Assembly (NCBI RefSeq): GCF_009857475.1
Contig: NZ_WWCJ01000003.1
Span: 1-55,832, forward strand
Direction: 5' to 3'
Length of the DNA stretch: 55,832 nt
Source of the DNA: Pseudoduganella guangdongensis
GTDB lineage: Bacteria; Pseudomonadota; Gammaproteobacteria; Burkholderiales; Burkholderiaceae_D
The position numbers and the translations under genes were made by a program. How positions within the stretch are numbered: the first letter of the stretch is position 1; every line of letters begins with the position of its first letter. The notes under the pieces are model-generated. The model saw only the letters and a list, made by a program, of their open reading frames with translations. It was not told where the DNA came from and searched no databases. Shown here one piece after another: positions 9,163-17,392 of this stretch.

Positions 9163-10109
9163 TCATCCGCGTCGAATACTTTTACTACCTGCTCGGCATC
9201 ATGCTGGCGATGGTCGCCCTGATGTCGTTCGGCGACCGCAGCAACCCGCGCCGCTGGACCACGGGCTTGTTCTGGGCGCTGTATGCCATGATTTACCTGG
9301 CCGGCGAACGCCTGCCGCCAGCCATGGCGGGCCTGGCCATGATCGTGATGGCGGTGCTGGCCGGCTTTGGCGGTGTCCGCAGCGGCAAGCCAGATGTGTT
9401 GCCCGATGATGCGCGCCGCGCCAGTGCCGCACGCTTGCGGCACCGCCTGTTCATCCCCGCGCTGGTGATTCCTGCCGTGACCATGGCCGGCGCCACCTTG
9501 TTGAAAGACGTGCGCATCGGTGAATTGTTCGTATTGGACCCAAAGCACCTGACGCTGGTGAGCCTGGGCTGCGCCGCCGTGGCGGCAGTGGCTGTCGCTT
9601 GCTGGCTGACCCGTTCCACACCGCTGCAGGCTGGCCGCGAGGCGCGCCGCCTGGTCGATGCCATGAGCTGGTCGATTGTGCTGCCGCATATGCTGGCGGT
9701 GCTAGGCTTGCTGTTTAGCGAGGCTGGCGTGGGTAAGGCGGTGGCGCAGGTGTCCACCGGGCTGGTAGGCGCCGACTCCAAGCTGGCGGCGGTTGCGCTG
9801 TTTTGCATCGGCATGGCGCTGTTCACGATTGTGATGGGGAATGGCTTTGCCGCTTTCCCTGTAATGGCGGGCGGCGTGGGTGTGCCGGTGCTGGTGGCGC
9901 AGTATGGCGGCAACCCGGCGGTGATGGCAGCGATTGGCATGTTCAGCGCGTATTGCGGTACCCTGATGACGCCGATGGCCGCCAACTTCAACATCATCCC
10001 GACCGCGCTGCTCGACCTGCCGGACCGGAATGCCGTGATCAAGGCGCAAATCCCTACCGCGCTGCCGCTGCTCGGCGCGAACATTATCCTTTTGTACTTC
10101 CTCCTATGA
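9159..10109 (+). CDS. DUF979 family membrane protein
   Basis: The protein has 316 residues with about nine hydrophobic segments. The start at 9159 overlaps the DUF969 stop (ATGA); an upstream in-frame start would run 29 codons into the DUF969 gene and is less likely. Conserved-looking stretches are [18 protein letters not shown] near residue 220 and [18 protein letters not shown] near residue 265, which look like transport helices with Gly/Pro breaks. It is the expected partner of DUF969. It overlaps the peptidase gene downstream by ATGA, so all three are translated as a unit. A pyroglutamate or short-peptide permease is the working guess; the substrate is not shown by the sequence. Confidence 0.85.
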   Translation: MIIRVEYFYYLLGIMLAMVALMSFGDRSNPRRWTTGLFWALYAMIYLAGERLPPAMAGLAMIVMAVLAGFGGVRSGKPDVLPDDARRASAARLRHRLFIPALVIPAVTMAGATLLKDVRIGELFVLDPKHLTLVSLGCAAVAAVAVACWLTRSTPLQAGREARRLVDAMSWSIVLPHMLAVLGLLFSEAGVGKAVAQVSTGLVGADSKLAAVALFCIGMALFTIVMGNGFAAFPVMAGGVGVPVLVAQYGGNPAVMAAIGMFSAYCGTLMTPMAANFNIIPTALLDLPDRNAVIKAQIPTALPLLGANIILLYFLL

Positions 10110-10762
10110 AGACTGTGCTGCTGACCGGCTTTGAGCCGTTTAACAAGGAACCGATCAATCCCGCCTGGGAGACCGTGCGGGCGCTGGATGGCTGGCAGGG
10201 CGGCGCCGGGGACGAGGCGTTCCGTGTCGTCGCGCGCCAGCTGCCTTGCGTGTTCGGCGCGGCGAATGCGGCCATGTCTGCGCTGCTGGATGAGGTGCGG
10301 CCGGTGCTGGTGATCGCGGTGGGGCAGGCGGGCGGCCGCGTCGACCTGACCGTTGAGCGGGTGGCGATCAATGTCGACGATGCGCCGATCAAAGACAATG
10401 CGGAGCAACAGTTGGTCGATGCACCGATCGTGCCTGGCGGCCCGGCGGCTTATTTCTCCACGCTGCCGATCAAGGCGGTTGTGGCTGCGCTGCGGGCGGC
10501 TGGCTTGCCGGCCTCCGTGTCGCAGACGGCCGGCACCTTTGTCTGCAACCACGTGTTTTATGGCCTGATGCATGCGCTGGCCGACCGCGCTGGCGTGCGC
10601 GGTGGCTTCATCCATATTCCCTACCTGCCGGAGCAGGCGGCGCGCCACCCCGGCATGGCCAGCATGTCGCTGGCGCAGATGATCGAGGGCTTGCGTATCG
10701 CCGTGCAAACTTCCCTCGCCGTTTCGCGCGACACATCGGTTGCCGCAGGCGCGACGCACTAG
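10106..10762 (+). CDS. pcp: Pyroglutamyl-peptidase I (pyrrolidone-carboxylate peptidase)
   Basis: The enzyme has 218 residues, the usual length, and belongs to cysteine peptidase family C15. It removes N-terminal pyroglutamate from peptides in the cytoplasm. It opens with the family signature [19 protein letters not shown]. The catalytic triad is visible as Glu in [10 protein letters not shown] (near residue 81), Cys in [13 protein letters not shown] (near 146) and His in [12 protein letters not shown] (near 170). The start overlaps the DUF979 stop by ATGA. The context of a putative pyroglutamate-related permease suggests a small salvage unit for pyroglutamyl peptides, unrelated to the nucleoside genes around it. 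Confidence 0.95.
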   Translation: MKTVLLTGFEPFNKEPINPAWETVRALDGWQGGAGDEAFRVVARQLPCVFGAANAAMSALLDEVRPVLVIAVGQAGGRVDLTVERVAINVDDAPIKDNAEQQLVDAPIVPGGPAAYFSTLPIKAVVAALRAAGLPASVSQTAGTFVCNHVFYGLMHALADRAGVRGGFIHIPYLPEQAARHPGMASMSLAQMIEGLRIAVQTSLAVSRDTSVAAGATH

Positions 10763-10765
10763 ACT

Positions 10766-11065
10766 ATGGCTAAACCTCCCATTTTCCCGGGCCCACGGAC
10801 GGTGCGTGGTGCTGTGCTTGCGGTACTGCTCTCGAACGTTGACCAGACAGGTCGTGAGCCGCTGCGTGGACGCGTGACGCTTGCAGCAATCGTCAGGGCG
10901 TTGAAACGTAAATACTATTGGCCGATTGAAACGGTCAGTTTTCCGTCGACTGCGGCGGATGGTCGGGCGACCTGGGCTACGGTGTATAGCTTGCCGCCCG
11001 AAGTCATCCGTGCTGCGTTGGATGACAGGGGGCGCGACTGGCTCAGGAGTGCGGGGTATCTTTGA
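10766..11065 (+). CDS. Small hypothetical protein, possibly winged-helix-like
   Basis: This 99-residue basic protein starts 3 bases after the peptidase stop. I do not recognise the family with certainty. The pattern of a helix (VTLAAIVRALKRKYYWPIE) followed by two short strands (ETVSFP, WATVYSLP) and a last helix (EVIRAALDDRG) resembles small phage-like or proteobacterial winged-helix proteins with a WPIE motif. The ribosome-binding site is weak, so expression could depend on read-through from the peptidase gene. A role in DNA binding is a guess. Confidence 0.5.
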   Translation: MAKPPIFPGPRTVRGAVLAVLLSNVDQTGREPLRGRVTLAAIVRALKRKYYWPIETVSFPSTAADGRATWATVYSLPPEVIRAALDDRGRDWLRSAGYL

Positions 11066-11076
11066 AACCCGGAAAG

Positions 11077-11105
11077 CAGGGTCTGACCCAAGGGTCAGAC
11101 CCCTG
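11077..11105. repeat. GTCTGACCC palindrome, short form
   Basis: CAGGGTCTGACCC and GGGTCAGACCCCTG face each other across AA, with one unpaired G. The flank AAACCCGG just upstream is the outer-arm motif seen in the longer copies (for example 19781-19843), but the matching right outer arm is missing here. It lies between two convergent genes (ends at 11065 and 11124) and could serve as a bidirectional terminator. Confidence 0.85.
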
Positions 11106-11123
11106 TTCGGCGGACGGCGGGGC

Positions 11124-12026
11124 TTAGGCGCTGGGCGGGCGCAGGATGTTGAGGAAGGCGCGTACGACCGGTGCGTCGTCCAGCGTGGTGTAGGTGATGT
11201 ACAGGTTGGCCGACGGCGCGTTGGTGCGGATCGGCAGGAACACCACGCCGGGCCAGCCGATGCGCGCGGTGGTTTCCGGCATCAGCGTGACACCGAGGCC
11301 GGCGCCGACCATGGCCAGCAGCGTCTGCGGCTCGTGCGCTTCCTGGAAAATCTCCGGGTGGAAGCCGGCGTTGATGCAGCACTGGATCAGGTAGCGCGGG
11401 AAGGCCGACTTGTCCAGGGCCAGGGTCAGCATCGGCTCGTCGGCGATATCCATCAGCTCAATCGCATCCATCTTCGCCAGCGGATGGTGCTCGTTCACCG
11501 CCACGCACACGTTCTCCTTGAAGCACAGCTCCTGCTTCAGGTTATCGCGCCGCAGCTCGTCGTCGTCCAGCTTCGGCTCGCGCCAGAAGCCGACGTCGAT
11601 CTGCTTGGCGCGCAGCGCGTCGTACTGCACCGTCGGGCCGGATTCGTGGATGGTCCAGGTCACGCGCGGGTACTTGCTCTGGAATTCTTCCAGCATCGAC
11701 GGGATCGGGCCCCACATCGCCGAACCGACGATGCCCACGCGCAGGCGGCCCACTTCGCCGCGGTCGATCTGGCGCACGGTGTCGATGGTCATGCGCATTT
11801 TTGCCAGCAGGTCGGACGCCTCCTGCATCAGCGCCTTGCCGGCCACGGTCAGTTCGAAGGTGCGGGTGGTGCGCGCGAACAGCTTCACGCCCAGCTCCGC
11901 TTCCAGCTTCATGATTTGCTGCGACAGCGGCGGCTGCGAAATATGCAGGCGTTCCGCCGCGCGGCTGAAGCTCTTCTCTTCAGCCACGGCCAGGAAGTAC
12001 TTTAACTGCTTCAGGTCGATGGACAT
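11124..12026 (-). CDS. LysR-family transcriptional regulator (pseudouridine operon)
   Basis: The protein has 300 residues. The start ATG at 12026 ([20 protein letters not shown]) fits the family N-terminus exactly. The winged HTH occupies residues 1-62 ([23 protein letters not shown]), and the effector domain runs from about 90 to 295, with a Rossmann-like region [13 protein letters not shown] and [14 protein letters not shown] near the end. The gene overlaps the end of psuG by 16 bases and is the third gene of the psuK-psuG operon. That suggests it is co-transcribed with its targets or controls a linked promoter, perhaps the shared bmp/punA promoter block. The effector is unknown. Confidence 0.92.
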   Translation of the reverse strand: MSIDLKQLKYFLAVAEEKSFSRAAERLHISQPPLSQQIMKLEAELGVKLFARTTRTFELTVAGKALMQEASDLLAKMRMTIDTVRQIDRGEVGRLRVGIVGSAMWGPIPSMLEEFQSKYPRVTWTIHESGPTVQYDALRAKQIDVGFWREPKLDDDELRRDNLKQELCFKENVCVAVNEHHPLAKMDAIELMDIADEPMLTLALDKSAFPRYLIQCCINAGFHPEIFQEAHEPQTLLAMVGAGLGVTLMPETTARIGWPGVVFLPIRTNAPSANLYITYTTLDDAPVVRAFLNILRPPSA

Positions 12027-12937
12027 GGATGCTCCTGCAGCGCACGCGCCAGGGCTGCGCCGACACGCGCGTTGTTTTTCACCAGTGCGATATTGGTCAT
12101 CAGGCTGCGGCCTTCGGTCAGGGTCTTGATGCGGGCCAGCAGGAAGGGGGTGACCTTCTTGCCGGTCACGCCGTTCTGTTCCGCTTCCTGCAGGGCGCGC
12201 ACGGTGATGGCGTCGATTTCGTCCTTCGGCATGGCGTCCGCGTCCGGCACCGGCGCGGAGACCACCACGCCGCCATTCAGGCCCAGCGCCCACTTGGTGG
12301 CGATGAAGGATGCCTGCTCGGTCGCGGTATCGAGCTGGAAGTCGGCATTGAAGCCGCTCTCGCGCGTGAAGAAGGCCGGGAAGCCGGGCTGGCCGACCGA
12401 GACCACCGGCACGCCGTGGGTTTCCAGGTATTCCAGCGTCAGGCCGATGTCGAGGATGGACTTCACGCCTGCGCACACCACGGCCACATTGGTCTGGCCC
12501 AGTTCCTGCAGGTCGGCCGAAATATCCATGCTGGTTTCGGCGCCGCGATGCACGCCGCCGATGCCGCCGGTGACGAAGACCTTGATGCCGGCCAGCTGGG
12601 CGCAGATCATGGTCGCGGCCACGGTGGTGGCGCCCAGCTTGTGCTGCGACAGGACGTAGGCCAGGTCGCGGCGCGACACCTTGATGGCGTCCGGCGAGTT
12701 GCCCAGCTGCTCCAGCTGCTCGTCGGTCAGGCCGATACAGATCTTGCCGCCGATGATGGCGATGGTGGCCGGCACCGCGCCCGCGTCGCGGATGATCTGT
12801 TCCACTTCGCGCGCGGTCTGCACGTTCTGCGGGTAGGGCATGCCGTGCGAGATGATGGTCGATTCCAGCGCCACGATCGGCTGGCCGGTGGCGCGGGCGT
12901 GGGCTACTTCAGGGGAGAAGGACAGGAATTGGTGCAT
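12011..12937 (-). CDS. psuG: Pseudouridine-5'-phosphate glycosidase
   Basis: The enzyme has 308 residues, as usual for PsuG/YeiN. It splits the C-C glycosidic bond of pseudouridine 5'-phosphate to uracil and ribose 5-phosphate, using a lysine that attacks the sugar. The family pattern [18 protein letters not shown] at the start carries Glu25, and the candidate Schiff-base Lys86 is in AIKVSRRDL, matching Glu31 and Lys93 of the E. coli enzyme after a small shift. [21 protein letters not shown] is the conserved metal/phosphate-binding stretch. The gene begins 3 bases after psuK. The uracil released can enter the PreTA route encoded further right. Confidence 0.96.
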   Translation of the reverse strand: MHQFLSFSPEVAHARATGQPIVALESTIISHGMPYPQNVQTAREVEQIIRDAGAVPATIAIIGGKICIGLTDEQLEQLGNSPDAIKVSRRDLAYVLSQHKLGATTVAATMICAQLAGIKVFVTGGIGGVHRGAETSMDISADLQELGQTNVAVVCAGVKSILDIGLTLEYLETHGVPVVSVGQPGFPAFFTRESGFNADFQLDTATEQASFIATKWALGLNGGVVVSAPVPDADAMPKDEIDAITVRALQEAEQNGVTGKKVTPFLLARIKTLTEGRSLMTNIALVKNNARVGAALARALQEHPCPST

Positions 12938-12940
12938 GGT

Positions 12941-14041
12941 TTACTCCTCGATAAGCGCGGCGGCGAGCAGGTCTGCGCTCAGTTCCGGCGATACGGTGTG
13001 TGGGCTGGCCAGCGTAATGGCGGCGGCTTTCAAGCCACGCTCGCAGGCCAGGGTAAGGTGTGCGGGGTCTTGCAGCAGCGACCAGACCACCGCGGCGGAG
13101 AAGGCGTCGCCGGCGCCGGTCACGTCGACCACCTGCGCGTCGTGCGCCGGCAGCCAGTGCAGGGCCTGGCCCAGGGTGTGATAGACGCCGCTGGCGCCGC
13201 AGGTGACGATGATGTCCTGCGCGCCGGCCGCTTGCAGTTCGTGGCAGGCCGCCTGCACGTCGGCTTCGGTCGGCAGGGCGCGGCCGGCACGGGTTTCCAG
13301 TTCGCCGCGATTCAGGATCAGCAGCGACAGGCCTTGCAAGTCGTGCGGCAGGCGCGCCATTTTCGGCTGCGACACGGCGACCACCACCAGCGGCACGCCG
13401 GAGGCGCGCGCGTCGGCCAGCAGCATGGCGACCGATTCCACGGGCAGGTTCAGGTCGGCCACCACCATGCCGGCGGCGTTGCGCTGCGGCTGGCGGCTGG
13501 CGATCCAGCCCGGTGTCAGTTGATCGAAGATGGCCATGTCGGCCAGCGCCACCACCATTTCGCCGGAGGCGTCCAGCACGGCGGTGTAGGTGCCGCTGCC
13601 AATGCCGTTGACCTGCAGGCTGCCTTCCATGCCGATGCCGGCCGCTTCCACCTGGGCGCGCAGGGCGCGGCCGGAGGAATCGTCGCCCAGGGCGGTCAGG
13701 AGGGAGCAGGGCAGGCCGAGCTGGGCCAGGTTGGCGGCGATATTGCGGGCCACGCCGCCGAAACTTTCCTCAGCGCAAGCCGGGTTGGAGGTGGCCATTT
13801 GCAGCGGCGCGTGCGGGCGCAGCTTGCGGTCGAGGCAGGCGGCGCCGATGCAGAGTACGGTGCGTTCATTGCGCAACACGTAGGCGCGGCCGAGCAGCTT
13901 GCGTTCGCGGATCAGGCTGGCGACGTGGCCGGCCACGGCCGAGCGCGACAGGGCGAGCTGCTCCGCCAGCTCTTGCTGGGAGATGAAGGGATTGGCGCGG
14001 ATCAGCTGGTACAGCTGTTCCTTGCGGGAGAGATCGCTCAC
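12941..14041 (-). CDS. psuK: Pseudouridine kinase with N-terminal winged-helix domain
   Basis: The protein has 366 residues. Residues 1-57 form an HTH (EQLYQLIRANPFISQQELAEQLALSRSAVAGHVASL), and residues 60-366 form a PfkB/ribokinase-fold kinase with the motifs SFGGVARNIAANLAQLG (about 94-110) and DVTGAGDAFSAAVVW (about 312), the latter with the catalytic Asp and anion hole. The HTH-kinase fusion resembles YeiI of E. coli. PsuK phosphorylates pseudouridine at the 5' position for PsuG. The HTH suggests that the kinase also represses its own operon; two direct repeats over the promoter just upstream are candidate operators. It is the first gene of psuK-psuG-lysR. Confidence 0.93.
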   Translation of the reverse strand: MSDLSRKEQLYQLIRANPFISQQELAEQLALSRSAVAGHVASLIRERKLLGRAYVLRNERTVLCIGAACLDRKLRPHAPLQMATSNPACAEESFGGVARNIAANLAQLGLPCSLLTALGDDSSGRALRAQVEAAGIGMEGSLQVNGIGSGTYTAVLDASGEMVVALADMAIFDQLTPGWIASRQPQRNAAGMVVADLNLPVESVAMLLADARASGVPLVVVAVSQPKMARLPHDLQGLSLLILNRGELETRAGRALPTEADVQAACHELQAAGAQDIIVTCGASGVYHTLGQALHWLPAHDAQVVDVTGAGDAFSAAVVWSLLQDPAHLTLACERGLKAAAITLASPHTVSPELSADLLAAALIEE

Positions 14042-14054
14042 GAAAAGCTCGCTA

Positions 14055-14085
14055 TAAACATTTGTTTGCGATGCTAAACATTTGT
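14055..14085 (-). promoter_or_regulatory. Direct-repeat operator over the psuK start region
   Basis: TAAACATTTGT occurs at 14055-14065 and again at 14075-14085, a spacing of 20 bases, so both sit on the same DNA face. One repeat overlaps the expected transcription start and the other overlaps the -10/spacer. Each half is itself nearly palindromic (AAACA-TT-TGTTT). This fits a repressor site, probably for the HTH of PsuK itself. Confidence 0.6.
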
Positions 14086-14099
14086 CTGTTGCCTGTCAA
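14071..14099 (-). promoter_or_regulatory. Sigma-70 promoter of psuK-psuG-lysR
   Basis: On the minus strand: -35 TTGACA (14094-14099), a 17-base spacer, -10 TAGCAT (14071-14076). The predicted start lies near 14064, leaving a leader of about 22 bases before the psuK ATG. Confidence 0.7.
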
Positions 14100-14142
14100 A
14101 CGGAAGGCCTCCCTATAATAAACCTAGATTTATATCGCTTGC

Positions 14143-14198
14143 ATATAAATAATAAAGAAAAATGGTATTTGCCATACATATAGTCGATGATGCATAGT
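14143..14198 (+). promoter_or_regulatory. Promoter element of the punA operon (copy 2 of the shared 56-bp block)
   Basis: AT-rich ATATAAATAA, 12 bases, then GTATTTGCCATACATATA and GCATAGT. The proposed -35 is TTGCCA (14169-14174), spacer 18, -10 CATAGT (14193-14198), predicting a leader of about 59 bases. It matches the minus-strand block at 5962-6017 in front of the BMP binding-protein gene. Confidence 0.7.
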
Positions 14199-14263
14199 GT
14201 CGTGGTACGTTCACAGGCCTGTTCTGGCCAGCTCACCTAAAGATTACAAAAACGAGGAACTCC

Positions 14264-15103
14264 ATGTCTTCCAATACCCCTTTCCAGGCAGCCGCTATCA
14301 TCCGCGCTCGCATGCCGGCCAATTTCCAGCCACGCGTTGCCATGATCCTGGGCTCCGGCCTGGGCGTGCTGGCCGAGCAGATGACCGATTCCGTGTCGAT
14401 CAGCTTTGACGAGCTGCCAGGCTTCCCGATCTCCACCGTGCACGGCCACGCCGGCCAGCTGGTGATGGGCACGCTGGCAGGCGTGCAGGTGGTGTGCCTG
14501 AAAGGCCGCGGCCACTTCTACGAGGGCTACGGTCCGGCGGTGATGACCTCCGCCGTGCGCACCATCAAGCTGCTGGGCTGCGAGATGCTGTTCGTGACCA
14601 ATGCTGCGGGTTCGCTGCGTCCGGAAGTGGACGCCGGTTCGCTGGTGGCGCTGAACGACCATATCAACTTCCTGCCAGGCAGCGCGATGATCGGCCCGAA
14701 CGATGAACGTTTCGGCCCGCGCTTCTTCTCGATGGCGAATGCCTACGATGCGGACCTGCGCAAGCTGCTGCAGGCCAGCGCTGCGGAGAAGTCGATCACC
14801 CTGCATGAGGGTGTGTACATTGCCTATCCTGGCCCGAACTTTGAGACGCCAGCTGAAATCCGCGCGTTCAAGACCCTGGGTGCGGACGTGGTGGGTATGT
14901 CGGTGGTGCCGGAGGTGGTGCCTGCGCGTCACTGCGGTTTGAAAGTGGTGGGCGTGTCCGTCATTACCAACCTGGCTGAGGGCCTGTCGCCGTTCCAGCT
15001 GTCGCATGAGCAGACCCTGAAGTACGCCGCCATCGGCGCGGAGTCGCTGATCAAGCTGATCTTGCAGTTCCTGGAGAACGTCGGCAAATCGCCTAAGGCC
15101 TAA
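14264..15103 (+). CDS. punA: Purine-nucleoside phosphorylase (trimeric class; XapA/PunA type)
   Basis: The enzyme has 279 residues, the usual length for the class that acts on 6-oxopurine nucleosides. It cleaves inosine, guanosine or xanthosine with phosphate to the base and (deoxy)ribose 1-phosphate. Visible motifs are the phosphate loop GSGLG near residue 31, the GRGHFYEGY stretch near 83, FVTNAAGSL near 111, PNFETPAEIR near 193 and SVITNLAEG near 236, whose Asn indicates 6-oxopurine specificity. The ribosome-binding site is GAGGAA. It leads the nucleoside-catabolic gene row and shares its promoter block with the nucleoside importer. Whether it prefers xanthosine (XapA) or guanosine cannot be told. 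Confidence 0.94.
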   Translation: MSSNTPFQAAAIIRARMPANFQPRVAMILGSGLGVLAEQMTDSVSISFDELPGFPISTVHGHAGQLVMGTLAGVQVVCLKGRGHFYEGYGPAVMTSAVRTIKLLGCEMLFVTNAAGSLRPEVDAGSLVALNDHINFLPGSAMIGPNDERFGPRFFSMANAYDADLRKLLQASAAEKSITLHEGVYIAYPGPNFETPAEIRAFKTLGADVVGMSVVPEVVPARHCGLKVVGVSVITNLAEGLSPFQLSHEQTLKYAAIGAESLIKLILQFLENVGKSPKA

Positions 15104-15205
15104 ACCGGTAAACCTGTGTCTGACCCACGGGGTCAGACACAGGAAGATCGACGGCCAGCGGCCGTGGCATACAGGTGTCGGACCCTGTGGGTCAGACACC
15201 GAATT
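15104..15205. repeat. Composite GTCTGACCC palindrome, two hairpins
   Basis: Hairpin a: CCTGTGTCTGACCC (15113-15126), loop ACG, and its exact complement (15130-15143). Hairpin b: GGTGTCGGACCC (15174-15185), loop TGT, GGGTCAGACACC with one mismatch. Between them is a small ACGGCC/GGCCGT palindrome. The left flank AAACCGGTAAA is the outer motif of the family. It lies between punA and deoB, 23 bases before the deoB start. Confidence 0.9.
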
Positions 15206-15227
15206 TATGGTTTCAAGAGAGGCACCC

Positions 15228-16421
15228 ATGTCCCGTGCATTCATCCTGTTGTTAGACTCCTTCGGCCTCGGCGCAACGCCGGATGCCGCCAAATACGGCG
15301 ACCAGGCTTATAACACCTTCGGCCACATCGCCAAATGGGCTGCCAGCGAAGGCAAGCCAATGTCCCTCCCCACCATGGAAAAAATCGGCCTGGCCGCCGC
15401 CGCGCATACCGCGTCGGGCGAATGGGCTGCCGGTTTCAATCTGCGTGAGGGCTTTACCGGCGCCTACGGCGCTGCACGCGAACAGTCCACCGGCAAGGAC
15501 ACCCAGTCCGGCCACTGGGAAATCGCCGGCGTGCCGGTGCTGTTCGATTGGGGCTACTTCCCGAAAGAAGTGCCGTCCTTCCCGAAAGAGCTGACCGACA
15601 AGCTGCAGGAACTGACCGGCGTGCCGGGCTTCCTGGGCAACTGCCACGCTTCCGGCACCACCATCATCACCGACCTGGGCGACGAGCACGTCGCCACCGG
15701 CAAGCCGATCCTGTACACCTCGGCCGACTCGGTGCTGCAGATCGCATGCCACGAAGAGCATTTCGGCCTGGAGCGCCTGTACGATATGTGCGAAAAGGCT
15801 TACGAGCTGGTCAAGCCGTACAACATCGGCCGCGTCATCGCCCGCCCATTCCTGGGCGCGAACGGCAACTACAAGCGCACCGCCAACCGCCACGACTACG
15901 CCGTGCCGCCAAGCGCGCCGACCCTGCTGGACCACGTGAAGAACGAAGGCGGCGAGGTGATCGCACTGGGCAAGATCAGCGATATCTACGCCGCGCAAGG
16001 CGTGAGCCGCGTGCTGAAGGGCCCGGACAATATGGCGCTGTTCGACAAGCTGCTGGAAGCGCAGCGCGAAGCGGGCGACAAGTCGCTCACTTTCGTCAAC
16101 TTCGTCGATTTCGACATGCACTTCGGCCACCGCCGCGACGTTGCGGGCTACTCGAACGCGCTGCACGAAATGGATGCGCGCCTGCCTGAATTCATCGCCA
16201 ACCTGAAAGACGGCGACCTGTGCGTGATCACCGCCGACCACGGCTGCGATCCGACCGCGCCGGGCTCCGACCACACCCGCGAACATATTCCTGTGCTGTT
16301 CTTCGGCCCGAATGTGAAGCCGCAGTCGCTCGGCATCTCGGAGACCTTCTCCGACATCGGCCAGACCATCGCGCATCACCTGGGCGTGAAACCTCTTTCC
16401 AACGGAACCAACCTGCTATGA
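15228..16421 (+). CDS. deoB: Phosphopentomutase
   Basis: The enzyme has 397 residues, close to the roughly 400 typical of DeoB. It converts (deoxy)ribose 1-phosphate to the 5-phosphate, linking phosphorolysis to the pentose pathway and to DeoC. The start at 15228 follows GAGAGG by 9 bases. It belongs to the alkaline-phosphatase superfamily and shows LLLDSFGLGATPDA near the N-terminus (metal Asp), the phosphorylated Thr in STGKDTQSGHWE near residue 86-97, FVNFVDFDMHFGHRRD near 293 and ITADHGCDPTAPGSDHTREH near 336, which carry the remaining manganese ligands. It overlaps deoC by ATGA. Confidence 0.97.
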   Translation: MSRAFILLLDSFGLGATPDAAKYGDQAYNTFGHIAKWAASEGKPMSLPTMEKIGLAAAAHTASGEWAAGFNLREGFTGAYGAAREQSTGKDTQSGHWEIAGVPVLFDWGYFPKEVPSFPKELTDKLQELTGVPGFLGNCHASGTTIITDLGDEHVATGKPILYTSADSVLQIACHEEHFGLERLYDMCEKAYELVKPYNIGRVIARPFLGANGNYKRTANRHDYAVPPSAPTLLDHVKNEGGEVIALGKISDIYAAQGVSRVLKGPDNMALFDKLLEAQREAGDKSLTFVNFVDFDMHFGHRRDVAGYSNALHEMDARLPEFIANLKDGDLCVITADHGCDPTAPGSDHTREHIPVLFFGPNVKPQSLGISETFSDIGQTIAHHLGVKPLSNGTNLL

Positions 16422-17380
16422 CCATCATTACCGACTTCAAGCGCAACGAGGCCATTGGCCTTGATTTGGGCTGGCTGAATCACATCCACGTGAACAAAGC
16501 CGCCGCGGACCGCCGCGCCGCATCGCTGGCGAACCGCCGCACCGTGAAGAAAGAGTACCAGGCTGCCTGGCTGGTAAAAGCGATCGAACTGATCGACCTG
16601 ACCACCCTGGCCGGCGACGACACCCCGGGCCGCGTGGAGCGCCTGTGCATGAAGGCCATGCGCCCGCTGCGCCAGGACCTGGTGGAAGCACTGGGCCTGC
16701 AAGAGCGTAACTTGATGACCGGCGCGGTCTGCGTGTACCACGAGATGATCCAGCACGCCGACGCGGTGCTGAAAGGCCGCCTGCCTATCGCTGCAGTGTC
16801 GACCGGCTTCCCGGCCGGCCTGACCAGCATGGAAACCAAGGTGCGCGAGATCGAACTGTCGGTGGCTGCCGGCGCCAAAGAGATCGACATCGTGATCACC
16901 CGCCAGCACGTCCTGACCGGCAACTGGCAAGCCCTGTACGACGAGATGCTGGCGTACCGCAAAGCCTGCGGCGAAGCGCACGTGAAGGCGATCCTGGCCA
17001 CCGGCGACCTGGTCACCCTGGAAAACGTGGCCAAGGCATCCTGGGTCTGCATGATGGCAGGCGCTGACTTCATCAAGACCTCGACCGGCAAGGAAGGCGT
17101 CAACGCCACCATCCCGGTATCGCTGGTGATGGTGCGCGCGATCCGCGAATACCACGAGCGCACCGGCTTCAAGGTGGGCTACAAGCCTGCGGGCGGCGTC
17201 GGCACCGCCAAGGCGGCGCTGCAGTACATGACCGTGATGAAGGAAGAATTGGGCAATGAATGGCTGGAGCCGCACCTGTTCCGTATCGGTGCTTCCTCCC
17301 TGCTGACCGACATCGAGCGCCAGCTGGAGCACTACGTGACCGGCAACTACTCCGCCGCCCATCGCCACGCGCAACCATAA
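16418..17380 (+). CDS. deoC: 2-deoxyribose-5-phosphate aldolase, long form
   Basis: The enzyme has 320 residues, about 60 more than the E. coli form; the extra part is mostly an N-terminal helical extension, as in the long DeoC subfamily. It splits deoxyribose 5-phosphate into acetaldehyde and glyceraldehyde 3-phosphate. The Schiff-base Lys220 is in FIKTSTGKEG and the proton-relay Lys256 in VGYKPAGGVGT; the Asp of EIDIVITRQ completes the set. The start overlaps deoB (ATGA), and the aldehyde dehydrogenase follows after 12 bases, which suggests that acetaldehyde is removed by the next enzyme. Confidence 0.97.
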   Translation: MTIITDFKRNEAIGLDLGWLNHIHVNKAAADRRAASLANRRTVKKEYQAAWLVKAIELIDLTTLAGDDTPGRVERLCMKAMRPLRQDLVEALGLQERNLMTGAVCVYHEMIQHADAVLKGRLPIAAVSTGFPAGLTSMETKVREIELSVAAGAKEIDIVITRQHVLTGNWQALYDEMLAYRKACGEAHVKAILATGDLVTLENVAKASWVCMMAGADFIKTSTGKEGVNATIPVSLVMVRAIREYHERTGFKVGYKPAGGVGTAKAALQYMTVMKEELGNEWLEPHLFRIGASSLLTDIERQLEHYVTGNYSAAHRHAQP

Positions 17381-17392
17381 GAAGACACCGCC

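Noticed and set aside
14089..14119. TTGCCT with TATAAT (14114-14119) as the promoter of the purine-nucleoside phosphorylase gene
   Set aside because: The 19-base spacer is long and the element is not shared with other genes; the conserved 56-bp block at 14143-14198 is the better promoter, although a second start cannot be excluded.
15113..15200. A CRISPR array or tandem-repeat locus, because short words recur
   Set aside because: The repeated words are inverted units of a palindromic family, not regularly spaced direct repeats with unique spacers, and no cas genes are present.
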